A DNA stretch of 22,778 bases from a virus, in the IMG/VR virus record IMGVR_UViG_3300018062_000002, positions 1 to 22,778 of that record; one strand, written 5' to 3'. Shown piece by piece: positions 6,715-14,943 of the stretch (position 1 is the first letter of the stretch; each line of letters opens with the position of its first letter). Under the pieces are notes generated by a model. That model did no database searches and was not told where the DNA came from. It saw only the letters and a program-made list of their open reading frames with translations. Position numbers and translations under genes: made by a program.

Positions 6715-6971
6715 AGCGCTCGCGGCCGTGCAATTTCGCCACTCATCCGCTCTCGTCGTTCGGTCCCGGCGAACTCGGCAAGCATCATATCGAGGCGCGC
6801 ACCGATCTGTTTATCGACCCCAACCATTATCTCGGCCTCAACGGCCCGCAGCACGGCATCGAGCCATCCTATATGAAACGCAGCGCGCGCGTAGCGCGCG
6901 CGCGTACCAAGATCGACCACGATGCGATCAGGCGCTCGCGGGGCTTGCGCAATGTCGGCGCGCCGGGCTGA
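6711..6971 (+). CDS. Small basic phage protein, GTG start, unknown
   Basis: An 86-residue protein beginning at GTG 6711, which overlaps the preceding stop by four bases (GTGA). No ATG is available until the second half of the protein, and the upstream open frame lies within another gene. It is His/Arg-rich. The C-terminal third is strongly basic (RSARVARARTKIDHDAIRRS) and is encoded across an alternating CG tract at 6883-6905. Binding to nucleic acid or to acidic capsid surfaces is possible. No family is recognised. Confidence 0.62.
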   Translation: MKRSRPCNFATHPLSSFGPGELGKHHIEARTDLFIDPNHYLGLNGPQHGIEPSYMKRSARVARARTKIDHDAIRRSRGLRNVGAPG

Positions 6972-6984
6972 AAGGTGAACGATC

Positions 6985-7518
6985 ATGGCAGAGGAAAATT
7001 TTGACAACTACTCGCCCGAGACGCTGCAGGAACTCGGCAAGCTCATGCTCAAGATGTCGCGCAACAAGGACACGCGGCGATCGCTGATCCAGGGCGTCAA
7101 GAAGGTCGACCCGAATTACATGCTGCCGGGCGATCAGCAGGTCGAGGATTTGCGCCAGGAACTCGCCGACCAGCGCGCCGCCGACGAGGAAGGCCGCCGC
7201 GCCAGGGAAGTCACCGACCGTCTCGCCCGCCAGCGCGCCGGCTTGCTGGACGGCACGTTGATCCCCGGCCGCAAGTTCGACGAGGCCCAGGTCAAGGAAA
7301 TCGAGGAACAGGTGATGCCGAAATTCGGCGTCTCCGACTACGAGGCGGCGGCCAAAATCTACGCGCATGACCTCAAGCCGCCGAAGCCGCACAATGCGTT
7401 TTCGCCGACCGCGACGTGGACGCTGCCGGAAATCCCCGGATTGCTTGAGGACCCGGTTAAGGCGGCGAAGGAGGCGGCGTACAAAGTCATCGACGAATTG
7501 CACGGTGCCGCCGCCTGA
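6985..7518 (+). CDS. Probable capsid scaffolding protein
   Basis: A 177-residue, highly charged helical protein directly upstream of the major capsid gene, the usual scaffold position. Residues 50-90 (DQQVEDLRQELADQRAADEE and onwards) have heptad-like spacing and should form a coiled coil. The N-terminus contains another charged helix (LQELGKLMLKMSRNKDTRR). The C-terminal part is less charged with a Pro-rich segment (DLKPPKPHNAF) and a final helix that could contact capsid protein. Scaffolds template the procapsid and leave before or during packaging. Ribosome site AAAGGTGA precedes ATG 6985. No protease motif is seen. Confidence 0.7.
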   Translation: MAEENFDNYSPETLQELGKLMLKMSRNKDTRRSLIQGVKKVDPNYMLPGDQQVEDLRQELADQRAADEEGRRAREVTDRLARQRAGLLDGTLIPGRKFDEAQVKEIEEQVMPKFGVSDYEAAAKIYAHDLKPPKPHNAFSPTATWTLPEIPGLLEDPVKAAKEAAYKVIDELHGAAA

Positions 7519-7545
7519 CCGGCAGCACGCTAAGGGAGCAAGGCA

Positions 7546-8553
7546 ATGCCTCAATACGGTAGTGGCATAATTCCCCAACAGGGCGCCGTCGCCGCCGAGC
7601 TTGCCGCGATTACCCGCCGCGCGTTCCTGCCCAAGGTCTATATCCAACTGTGGCGGTCGACGCCGATGATGGCGGCGCTGCTCGCTCACGCGCAAGTCGC
7701 CTCGGGCGGCCTGTCGCCGATCACGGTGCCGCTGCAGGGCAGCCCGATGGTCACGATCCAGAACATCGGTTACGACGGATCGTTCAACCAGCCGGGCGTG
7801 ATCCCCGGCCTGCAGAACGCCGAATTCAATCTCAAGGGCTATCTGACGGCGATCCCGTTCCTCGGCATGGAAGGACTGGTGCAGGTCGATTACGCCGTGG
7901 TGCCGCTGATCGAAGCGCGTATGAACGACGCCACCAACGTCACGCTCGATCGCTTCACCAACGACCTCTACACCAACCTCACCAACAACCAGTCGATGAT
8001 CGGCCTGCCCGGCGCAATCGACGACGGCACGTTCCTCGCCACTTACGGCGGGGTCAACCGGCCGATCAACACCTTCTGGAAATCGACCTACGTTCACAAC
8101 GGCTCGCCGGTCACGCCGACGCGCAATCTGATGCTGCAGTACGTCGCCCAGGTCACCAAGCAGACCGGCGAAATCCCGCGCCTCGGCCTGATGGGCATGG
8201 GCACCTGGACGGCGCTGGCGCAGGACTTCACCAGCCAGGAACGCTACAACATCACGCCCAATCTCGCCTTCGGCGAGGGCAAGGTGCAGGCCGTGTTCCG
8301 CGCGCTCGATGTCGCCGGGGTGCCGTTCTACGCCGACCCGTACTGCCCGGAAGGAACGCTGTTCCTGATCAACAGCGATTATCTCTCGCTCTACATTCAC
8401 GAGCGCGCCGGCTTCTACTTCACCGGCTTCGAGAGTACGCTGCCCAACGGGCAATTCGGCTACATCGGCGCGCTGTTGACGCTGCTCGAACTGGTCGATG
8501 TCAAATGCAAGGCGCACGGCAAGTTCGACAACATCAACTATCTGAACATCTAA
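7546..8553 (+). CDS. Probable major capsid protein
   Basis: A 335-residue protein, the right size for an HK97-fold coat subunit, placed just after the scaffold-like gene. It has no Cys-rich, membrane or enzyme motif. An N-terminal segment with FLPKVYIQLWRSTPMMAALL is followed by beta-rich stretches (GLSPITVPLQGSPMVTIQNI) and a C-terminal half ending with LYIHERAGFYFTGFESTLP and YIGALLTLLELVDVKCK, features typical of phage coat proteins. The ribosome site AAGGGAGCA is very strong and nearly the same as that of the next gene, in line with high expression. Identification is mainly by context, size and general resemblance. A decoration or other structural protein is the alternative. Confidence 0.78.
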   Translation: MPQYGSGIIPQQGAVAAELAAITRRAFLPKVYIQLWRSTPMMAALLAHAQVASGGLSPITVPLQGSPMVTIQNIGYDGSFNQPGVIPGLQNAEFNLKGYLTAIPFLGMEGLVQVDYAVVPLIEARMNDATNVTLDRFTNDLYTNLTNNQSMIGLPGAIDDGTFLATYGGVNRPINTFWKSTYVHNGSPVTPTRNLMLQYVAQVTKQTGEIPRLGLMGMGTWTALAQDFTSQERYNITPNLAFGEGKVQAVFRALDVAGVPFYADPYCPEGTLFLINSDYLSLYIHERAGFYFTGFESTLPNGQFGYIGALLTLLELVDVKCKAHGKFDNINYLNI

Positions 8554-8566
8554 AGGGAGCACGCAC

Positions 8567-9763
8567 ATGCGCATCGGCGGCGCCTTTACCTTCGGCCAGA
8601 ACTCGGTGCCGGTGCCGCTCGCAGGCGGCGAGGTTTTCTACATGCCGCCGGGCAATTACCTCACTCTGCTCGGCACGCAAACCATCGCGCAATATTTCGA
8701 CAACGTCGATCTGTGCTGGCGCAATCTCGGTCCGCCCGGTGGTTTGGTTTCGGTCATTTCCTCCGACGGCTTCAACTACCGCCTGGTCAACATGTCGGGC
8801 GTCGTGCAGGGCTTGCAGATCACCAACGCCGGCTCGGGCGCGACCGTGAACGGCATCGGCGCGGCGGTGACCGGCGTCACCATCGGCTTCGGCGCGGCAC
8901 CGACGAACGGCATCGTCGCTGCCGCCTATCCGATCATCGGCGGCAAGCTCTCGGGCCTCACCATCGTCTCCGGCGGGTCGGCCTTCGCGTTCCCGCCAAT
9001 GCTGTTCATCGACCCGCCGCCGCTCGGCGGCATTCAGGCGACCGCGACCTGCACGATTTCCGGCGGCGCCATCAACGCGGTGACGCTGCAGAACCCCGGC
9101 GCCGGCTATGTGGCGAACCCGAACGTGTATATCGTGCCGCAATGGGCCACCTATCAGGGCATCGGCGCCCCGGTGAACGCCGGCCCGCCGTCGACCGTCA
9201 TCCCGCCCGGCACGCTGGCAAGCGGCACCTTCCAGCCGCCGTGGCTGCCCGGCGTGCAATGGCCGACCACCGTCGGCGGCGCGCAGATCACATCGAACGG
9301 CATCATCGGCTCGGGCACGCTCACCGGCGCGGTGATGACCTGCTACGGCCTCGGCTATACCGGCACCACCATCCCGACGGTCAGCTTCGCCGGCGGCGGG
9401 CTCGCCGGCGGCGTTGCCGCGACAGCGCTGATGGCGCTGTCGATCCAGTCGCTCGGGACCGGCGGCACCGTCGGCGTCGGCTACACCATCGGCACGCCCT
9501 GGATTTCTGACTTCGGCCAGCTGGTCGGCAACGACGGCTGCAACGGCATCATGGCGGCGCGCGTCGCCCGCGGCCGCATCGCCGCCACCACCGGCTTCAC
9601 CGGCACCGCGGCGGTGGTCGAGGACCCAGGATGGGGCTTCCAGACCGTGCCCAACATCGGCACGCTGTTGTTCACCACGCAGCCGTCGACCGTGTCGACC
9701 ACGACCGCGGTGTGCGGCGGCGTCGCCGACGTGTCGATCATCAACCCGGCGGTTGAGGAATAA
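8567..9763 (+). CDS. Repeat-rich virion structural protein next to capsid gene
   Basis: A 398-residue Gly/Thr/Val-rich protein with the same AAGGGAGCA ribosome site as the capsid gene, so probably abundant. Residues 1-75 form a distinct N-terminal domain. Then come at least four degenerate beta repeats of the type G-x-(I/L)-x-(G/A)-(V/L)-x-x-x-x-x-G-x-(G/A)-(Y/F)-x-x-x-P-x-(V/L): near 79-91, 126-148, 168-190 (GAINAVTLQNPGAGYVANP) and 250-273. The C-terminal 90 residues are less repetitive. Position and composition suggest a head fibre or decoration, or a neck component. The same repeat type occurs inside the next two large tail proteins. No enzymatic motif is seen. Confidence 0.75.
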   Translation: MRIGGAFTFGQNSVPVPLAGGEVFYMPPGNYLTLLGTQTIAQYFDNVDLCWRNLGPPGGLVSVISSDGFNYRLVNMSGVVQGLQITNAGSGATVNGIGAAVTGVTIGFGAAPTNGIVAAAYPIIGGKLSGLTIVSGGSAFAFPPMLFIDPPPLGGIQATATCTISGGAINAVTLQNPGAGYVANPNVYIVPQWATYQGIGAPVNAGPPSTVIPPGTLASGTFQPPWLPGVQWPTTVGGAQITSNGIIGSGTLTGAVMTCYGLGYTGTTIPTVSFAGGGLAGGVAATALMALSIQSLGTGGTVGVGYTIGTPWISDFGQLVGNDGCNGIMAARVARGRIAATTGFTGTAAVVEDPGWGFQTVPNIGTLLFTTQPSTVSTTTAVCGGVADVSIINPAVEE

Positions 9764-9767
9764 TTCC

Positions 9768-10163
9768 ATGACCGAGTACGTCAATCTGAAAGTCACCAAC
9801 AAGAACGACTTCACGATCCACGACCGGTTCGACGGCGTGCCGTACGATTTCGAGCCGGGCAAGCCGCTGGTGATCCCGGCCGATGCGGCGCAGCACATTC
9901 TCGGCTGGCTGCCCGGCATTGAAACCGAGGCGGTGCGCAAGTACGTCGAGAAGCGATGGGGCTGGAACACCCCGGAAATGCAGGCCAACGGCAACGCCAA
10001 GAAATTCTTCGCCAATCTCGAATTTGCGCCGGTGCGCTATCGCCTGATCGAGGTGGTCGAGAGCGAGGAAGTGGCCGACCCCCCGGCGGAAGCGCCGCCC
10101 CTTGCCGAGAACGAGCGCGGGCCGAAACCGGCCAAGGGGGCACGCACCAGCGCGGCCGCGTGA
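9768..10163 (+). CDS. Phage structural-cluster protein, unknown
   Basis: A 131-residue protein with GAGGAA before ATG 9768. The first 100 residues look like a folded alpha/beta domain (YVNLKVTNKNDFTIHDRFDG, then a PLVIPADAAQHILGW helix and an aromatic-rich segment RKYVEKRWGWN). The last 30 are a Pro/Glu/Lys-rich disordered tail. Small proteins at this place between capsid and head-tail adaptor genes are common in alphaproteobacterial phages and lack assigned functions. A head-completion role fits the position but not any visible motif. Confidence 0.7.
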   Translation: MTEYVNLKVTNKNDFTIHDRFDGVPYDFEPGKPLVIPADAAQHILGWLPGIETEAVRKYVEKRWGWNTPEMQANGNAKKFFANLEFAPVRYRLIEVVESEEVADPPAEAPPLAENERGPKPAKGARTSAAA

Positions 10164-10172
10164 CGATGACAC

Positions 10173-11054
10173 ATGTATCAGCTCTCCACCTACACCCTGC
10201 AGGTGCAGGAGCTCGTGCATGACACCGCGGCCATCGACTTCACGCAACCCGAGCTGACCAACTGGATCAACAACGCGCGCAACCGCGTCGCGCTCGATTT
10301 CCACAATGTCCGCTATTTGTTTCAGAATGCCTCGATCATCGGCGGTCAGGAACAGTATCCGATCCAGGGCGGCATCTATGGCCTGACCATCAACTCGGGC
10401 GGCCTCAACTACACTAACCCGACGGTCATTATTGCGGCGCCGCCCGCCGGCGGCGTGACTGCGACCGCCGCCGCGGTGCTGACCGGCGGCGTGATCAGCC
10501 AGATCAACATGACAAATTGGGGATCGGGCTACACGGCGATCCCCAACGTGACGGTCAGCGACGCGACCGGAACCGGCGCCGGGCTTACCGCGATGGCCGC
10601 CTTCAATGTTTTCGATGTCAATTCGATTTCGCCGCTGTGGGGCACGCAGCGCTACACGATGGGCTGGCTGCCGTTCACGCCGTTCCAGGCGTTCTGCCGC
10701 TCCAACCCGACCTTGAAGCGGCAGCCGGCGGTGTGGTCGCACATCGTCGAGGCCAATCTGATCTTCCTCTACCCGATCCCCGACCAGGCGTATTTGTGCG
10801 ACATCGACGCCATCGGCCTGCCGGCACCGCTCGTTAATACGACCGATGTCGACACGCAAATTCTCGATCCGGTCGCCGATTGCGTGCAGTATTGGGCGGC
10901 GCATCTGGCACTCGCCAAGATGCAGAATTTCGAGCAGGCGGATTACTACGAAAAGAAATACGAGAAGCGGGCGCTGCAGATGACCCACACCCGCCAGGAC
11001 CGCCGCATCCCCAACGTGTATCGCAACTGGTTCCGCCGCATCAACCGCTGGTGA
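10173..11054 (+). CDS. Head-tail adaptor, P22 gp4-like, with beta-repeat insert
   Basis: A 293-residue protein. The N-terminus (YTLQVQELVHD, then FTQPELTNWINNARNRVALD, residues 23-42) resembles the opening helices of P22 gp4-type connectors that bind below the portal. The C-terminal half (DPVADCVQYWAAHLALAKMQ and the following aromatic/basic helix YYEKKYEKRALQMTHTRQDRR) also fits that helical family. Between them, residues about 67-145, lie two Gly-rich beta repeats (GIYGLTINSGGLNYTNPTV and GVISQINMTNWGSGYTAIP) that the helical core would not need, so they look inserted. It sits directly before the gp10-like hub, as in P22 order (gp4 then gp10). P22 gp4 also degrades peptidoglycan; no such motif can be judged here. 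Confidence 0.8.
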   Translation: MYQLSTYTLQVQELVHDTAAIDFTQPELTNWINNARNRVALDFHNVRYLFQNASIIGGQEQYPIQGGIYGLTINSGGLNYTNPTVIIAAPPAGGVTATAAAVLTGGVISQINMTNWGSGYTAIPNVTVSDATGTGAGLTAMAAFNVFDVNSISPLWGTQRYTMGWLPFTPFQAFCRSNPTLKRQPAVWSHIVEANLIFLYPIPDQAYLCDIDAIGLPAPLVNTTDVDTQILDPVADCVQYWAAHLALAKMQNFEQADYYEKKYEKRALQMTHTRQDRRIPNVYRNWFRRINRW

Positions 11055-11058
11055 GCCG

Positions 11059-12825
11059 ATGCCCAAGCATCCCTCGCTCACCAGCATGCAGACGGCGACC
11101 AAGAATTATCTGGTTTTCGCCGAATTCAAGACGATGGACACGCAGCAGCAGCGGCAGGCGTTGCCTGTCGACCGCCTGGCGTGGTGCGAAAATCTGCAGC
11201 TGGTCGGGCCGAATTCGCTGTTGAGCGTGCCGGGTCCGGCGCCGGCATTGGCGATGATCGGCGGCCATCCGGCGCAGAAACTTTTCTATGCCTATCTCGG
11301 CGGCGTCGACTACGAAATCTATTGCTCGACCGACGGCTCGATGTACGCGGTCAATGCTTCGAGCGGAACTTCGACGCAGATCGCGCCGACCGCGACCTTC
11401 ACCAATCCCGACGTGACGGTGTGGCAGTCCGCGGCTCTCTTGATCGCCGACGCGCTGGCCGGTTATTGCGCCTGGAACGGCTCGTGCCTCTCCCAGGTGG
11501 GCGGCGTCTCGCCGAACCTTATCGTCACCGCCGGCGGCTCCGGTTACGGCGCCGGCGCCACTGCGGCCATCACCGGCGGCCACGGCTCGGGCGCGACCGC
11601 CACCGTGCAGGTGGTCGGCGGCATCGTCGTCGGCCTGACGCTGACCAGTGCCGGCACCGGCTATCTCGCCGCCGATACCTTGACGGTGACGATCACCGCG
11701 GTGTCGGGCGGCTCGGGCGCGACCGCCACCGCGAAGGTATGGCCGACGCTACCAGTCACGCCGACGACGCTCGCGGTCTATCAGGGCCGCGTGTGGATCG
11801 CCGGCGGCCGCGTGCTGGTGTGGACCGGCACCGCCGGCTACGACGACGCCGCTTCGGCCGACGCCTACGGCTTCACCACGATCGCCGACGCCGATCTGGT
11901 CCACCAGATCACCGCGTTGCGCGCGCTCAACAATTATCTGTGGATTTTCGGCGACAACTCGGTGAAGCAGATCGGCACGATCAGCATCTCGGGCACCTCC
12001 ACGATCTTCTCGATCATCACGCTCGCCTCAGATGTCGGCACCACCTTCCCGCTCACCATCCAGTCCTATAACCGTTTGGTGCTGTTCGCCAACAAGACCG
12101 GCGTCTATGCCGTGCTCGGCGCCTCGGTCGAGAAGCTGTCGGCGGAAATGGACGGCATTTTCCAGGACATCAATTTCGCCCAGTCGCCGGTCGCCGCGCT
12201 CAACGACATCAACAGCATCCGCTGCTATCTGCTGCTGGTGCGCTACAACGATCCGCTGCTCGGCTATCCGCGCTCGCTCATCCTCGTGTTTCAGAACCGC
12301 AAGTGGTGGGTCGCCTCGCAAGGCAATTCGGTCGCCGCGATGTCGACGGCGGTCATCGCCGGCTCGCTGGAAACCTTCGTCAGCTCAGGCAACGACGTGA
12401 CGCAAATCCTCGAAAGCACCACGGCGGCGGTCAACATTCTCTTGCGCACGGCGCTGTCGCATCACGGCAAGCCGTGGATGGGAAAGAAGGCGCTGCGCGC
12501 CGCAACCGCGCAATCGTCGGCCTCGCTCGGGTCGATGAACATGACCATCGACACCGAAAACGGCTCGGTGGCGGCGAATTATTCGGTCAGCTTCCCAATC
12601 ACCTGGCTCAACGCGCTCGGCCAGGTGGTCAACTGGGTCAACCGTCTGGCGCAACAGGTGATCTTTTCCGGCACCGGATTTTTGTTCCAGCGCGCGCCGG
12701 CGAGCGGCACCGGCATTTATCTGGGGTTGACGCTGTCGGGCTCGTTCACCAGCGGCTATAATTTCAACAATGGGATCGTCGAGTACCAAGAGACGACGGC
12801 GCTGGCGTCCAAGGTGTCGAACTGA
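11059..12825 (+). CDS. Tail hub / DNA-stabilisation protein, P22 gp10-like
   Basis: A 588-residue beta-rich protein, consistent with the P22 gp10 class that plugs the neck and keeps packaged DNA in the head. Typical features are the N-terminal LVFAEFKTMDTQQQRQALPV region, WIAGGRVLVWTGTAGYDDA, then LRALNNYLWIFGDNSVKQIG (a propeller-like blade pattern) and the later KTGVYAVLGASVEKLSAEMD and LILVFQNRKWWVASQGNS segments. Residues about 149-226 are two Gly/Ala/Thr-rich repeats (NLIVTAGGSGYGAGATAAI and VVGLTLTSAGTGYLAADTL) like those in the two preceding large structural proteins. GGTGAG lies before ATG 11059. It overlaps the next gene by one base (TGATG). Confidence 0.82.
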   Translation: MPKHPSLTSMQTATKNYLVFAEFKTMDTQQQRQALPVDRLAWCENLQLVGPNSLLSVPGPAPALAMIGGHPAQKLFYAYLGGVDYEIYCSTDGSMYAVNASSGTSTQIAPTATFTNPDVTVWQSAALLIADALAGYCAWNGSCLSQVGGVSPNLIVTAGGSGYGAGATAAITGGHGSGATATVQVVGGIVVGLTLTSAGTGYLAADTLTVTITAVSGGSGATATAKVWPTLPVTPTTLAVYQGRVWIAGGRVLVWTGTAGYDDAASADAYGFTTIADADLVHQITALRALNNYLWIFGDNSVKQIGTISISGTSTIFSIITLASDVGTTFPLTIQSYNRLVLFANKTGVYAVLGASVEKLSAEMDGIFQDINFAQSPVAALNDINSIRCYLLLVRYNDPLLGYPRSLILVFQNRKWWVASQGNSVAAMSTAVIAGSLETFVSSGNDVTQILESTTAAVNILLRTALSHHGKPWMGKKALRAATAQSSASLGSMNMTIDTENGSVAANYSVSFPITWLNALGQVVNWVNRLAQQVIFSGTGFLFQRAPASGTGIYLGLTLSGSFTSGYNFNNGIVEYQETTALASKVSN

Positions 12826-13178
12826 TGCCGTTATTTTTTCACGATACCTGCTTGTTCGGCGACCCGGTCGGCTTCTCGATCTACTGCCAGGAACACGCCT
12901 ACGAGCATGTGCAATTCCTGAAACTCTATCAGGCCAAGTCGCCGCCGGTGCTGCTGCCGGACTATGATCTAGGCTCATGGGAGAACGAAAAATCCTTCGT
13001 CACCGAATGGCTGGCGACACACGAGGCGGTGCATGAGCAGTTGCGGGCGTTGACCGGCGTCTCAGGTGTCAATCTGGCCGATGTTGACTTGACCAAGGAA
13101 GCCGAGTGGTATGTGTGGATGGACGACCATCGCGCCGAGCATGGTGCCTTGCGCGCGGCCCTGGGGATCACAAGCTGA
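12825..13178 (+). CDS. Small His-rich phage protein with three HxxxH motifs
   Basis: A 117-residue protein started within a TGATG overlap. It contains three H-x3-H motifs: HAYEH (24-28), HEAVH (66-70) and HRAEH (102-106), with the acidic segment VNLADVDLT between the last two. I recall a family of small phage tail-module proteins with the same H-x3-H and (N/D)L-x-x-VD pattern, function unknown. The arrangement fits a helical bundle in which paired histidines face each other, perhaps binding metal. It is followed by the acetyltransferase gene through another TGATG overlap, so the two may be functionally linked. Confidence 0.75.
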   Translation: MPLFFHDTCLFGDPVGFSIYCQEHAYEHVQFLKLYQAKSPPVLLPDYDLGSWENEKSFVTEWLATHEAVHEQLRALTGVSGVNLADVDLTKEAEWYVWMDDHRAEHGALRAALGITS

Positions 13179-13657
13179 TGGACGCGATCACCCGCCCCGC
13201 GGTCACGTTCCAGCCGGAAAAATTTTCCGATGTCTATGAGGAATGTGCGGCATTGGCGCCCGCGCACTATCAAGAAATTGCCGCCTATCAGGATATTTAC
13301 AGTCTGAATTGGAACACTGCGGCCTATAAAAAAGCAGAGGATGCCGACCAAATAGCCGTTATTGCGGCACGTTCTGGCCTGCGGTTGGTCGGCTATTTTA
13401 TTATGTTCATCATGCCTCATCCTCACTATGTCGGCACCTTGATTGCGACGGAGGACATTCATTATTTGGTGCCGGAATTCAGGAGGGGATGGACAGGAGC
13501 AAAATTGATCAGGGCCGCCGAGGCACACGCGCGCGAGCGTGGGTGCAAGGTCATATTTAGTCGCACCAAAGCCCGCCTGCACCATGATGCTTTTTACCGC
13601 AGGCTTGGCTATGAGCTGATGGACCTGACTTACACGAAACGGCTTGACGGAGATTAA
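13178..13657 (+). CDS. GNAT-family N-acetyltransferase
   Basis: A 159-residue GNAT protein that would transfer acetyl from acetyl-CoA to an amine. Beta4 (DIHYLVPEFRRG, residues 93-104) leads into the acetyl-CoA loop RRGWTGAKLIRAAEAHARERG (loop 102-109), followed by KVIFSRTK and the C-terminal FYRRLGYELMDLTYTKRL typical of GNATs. The loop departs from the classical RxxGxG/A but matches phage GNATs I recall near tail genes. ATG 13178 overlaps the upstream stop (TGATG); an earlier in-frame start would overlap the previous gene. The DNA is visibly AT-richer than its flanks (27 G+C of 60 at 13261-13320), hinting at separate origin. The substrate is unknown; virion-protein or host-protein modification are both possible. 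Confidence 0.88.
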   Translation: MDAITRPAVTFQPEKFSDVYEECAALAPAHYQEIAAYQDIYSLNWNTAAYKKAEDADQIAVIAARSGLRLVGYFIMFIMPHPHYVGTLIATEDIHYLVPEFRRGWTGAKLIRAAEAHARERGCKVIFSRTKARLHHDAFYRRLGYELMDLTYTKRLDGD

Positions 13658-13658
13658 G

Positions 13659-14939
13659 ATGCCAGATGCCGCAGCGGTGATATTTGGCATAGCCGGCGGC
13701 GCCGGTGAAGCGGCGACAGCCGTGGCGCCGGAAGTGGCGACTGATGTTGCCGCCGCTGCGGGGCCGGCCGCAGCCGGTGCCGGTGAGGCCGCAGCAGCGG
13801 TGACCGCGCCTGAACTGGTCGGTGGCACGGCGGCGACAGCGGCGGGCGACGTTGCCGCGCTCGAAGGTCCGCTGGTCGGCGGCACGGCCACTACAGCCGA
13901 CTTGGCGGCGCCCCCGACCGCGGCCGGGGCAGCGACATTTAGCGGTAGCGCATTGCCGTCCGCCGCCGGCACGGCAGGCACCGTCGCCTCGCCGACGGAG
14001 CTCTTGAGCGGGTCAACTGGGGCTACCGCAGCGTTAGACACCAGTAATGCCGGGTCGCCGTTTTCCGATGCCTGGAACCAAAACATCGTCGCACCGATCA
14101 ATCAGGCTGGCGGTGTCGGCTCGCTCGCAACCGGCATTAACCAGCCAGGCGAAGCCTTTGGCACATCGGCATTTGCACCGTCGGACATACCGCAACAGAC
14201 AGCCGCCCTGCCGCCGGGAATTATGTCACCTGGCGGCGAAGCCGTGCCATTTACGGAAGCTGGCACCGGCACCTCTGTGACACCGGCGGCGGCAAATGCG
14301 CTTGATACCGGCGCGCTGGCGCAGCCGGGTGCCACCGTCAGCACGACGACGACCGGAGGGCCTAGCGTCGGGGCTCCTACCGATCTTAATGCCCCGACGG
14401 CTTCCACGTCCGGTGTTGCAAGCCTGCTATCGAGCCAGAACTTGAAAACCTTGGCGCTCGCCGCGCCGCTCGGCGTGCTTGGCTATGACGTGCTCCGCGG
14501 CGAGCCGTCGCTGCCGCCCGCGGCCGAGCAGGCAGTCAACCAGCTCGGGCCGACGGAACAGCTTGCCAACCAATATCTCGGCTATGCCGAGCAGAACGAA
14601 GTGACACCGGCACAGGCGGCACAAATCCAGCAATACATACAGAGCGCGACCGACGCGCTCTATCAGCAATATGCCGCGATGGGCGTCGATCCAAATTCAG
14701 ACAGCGGTTACATTTCTGGCGTTGCACAGATCAACCAAAACGCGCTCGCCATGCAGGCAAACTTCATTCAGACGATGGTATCAGACGCAATCTCGGCCGA
14801 GGGCGCCGTGTCAAACACGCTGATGGCGGCAGCGCAGATACAAGTAGCGCAAGACACGGCGTTCCAGCAATCCATCACGTCGGCGGTGACCGCGCTCGGC
14901 ACGGTCGCTGCGATCAGCGCCATTACCACAAAGGCATAA
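13659..14939 (+). CDS. Ala-rich internal virion / DNA-ejection protein (first of three)
   Basis: A 426-residue protein with GGAG before ATG 13659. Residues 1-270 are extremely Ala/Gly/Thr/Pro-rich low complexity with no charge clusters. From about 275 a helical domain begins (LKTLALAAPLGVLGYDVLRG), then a Gln-rich helical section (EVTPAQAAQIQQYIQSATDA) and a hydrophobic Ala/Ile-rich C-terminus (SAVTALGTVAAISAITTK) that could insert into membrane. The position after the tail hub and before two other large helical proteins matches the three-gene ejection set of podoviruses (P22 gp7/20/16, T7 gp14/15/16). This small, membrane-prone member would correspond to the first to leave. The assignment rests on context and composition. 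Confidence 0.65.
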   Translation: MPDAAAVIFGIAGGAGEAATAVAPEVATDVAAAAGPAAAGAGEAAAAVTAPELVGGTAATAAGDVAALEGPLVGGTATTADLAAPPTAAGAATFSGSALPSAAGTAGTVASPTELLSGSTGATAALDTSNAGSPFSDAWNQNIVAPINQAGGVGSLATGINQPGEAFGTSAFAPSDIPQQTAALPPGIMSPGGEAVPFTEAGTGTSVTPAAANALDTGALAQPGATVSTTTTGGPSVGAPTDLNAPTASTSGVASLLSSQNLKTLALAAPLGVLGYDVLRGEPSLPPAAEQAVNQLGPTEQLANQYLGYAEQNEVTPAQAAQIQQYIQSATDALYQQYAAMGVDPNSDSGYISGVAQINQNALAMQANFIQTMVSDAISAEGAVSNTLMAAAQIQVAQDTAFQQSITSAVTALGTVAAISAITTKA

Positions 14940-14943
14940 TGAC

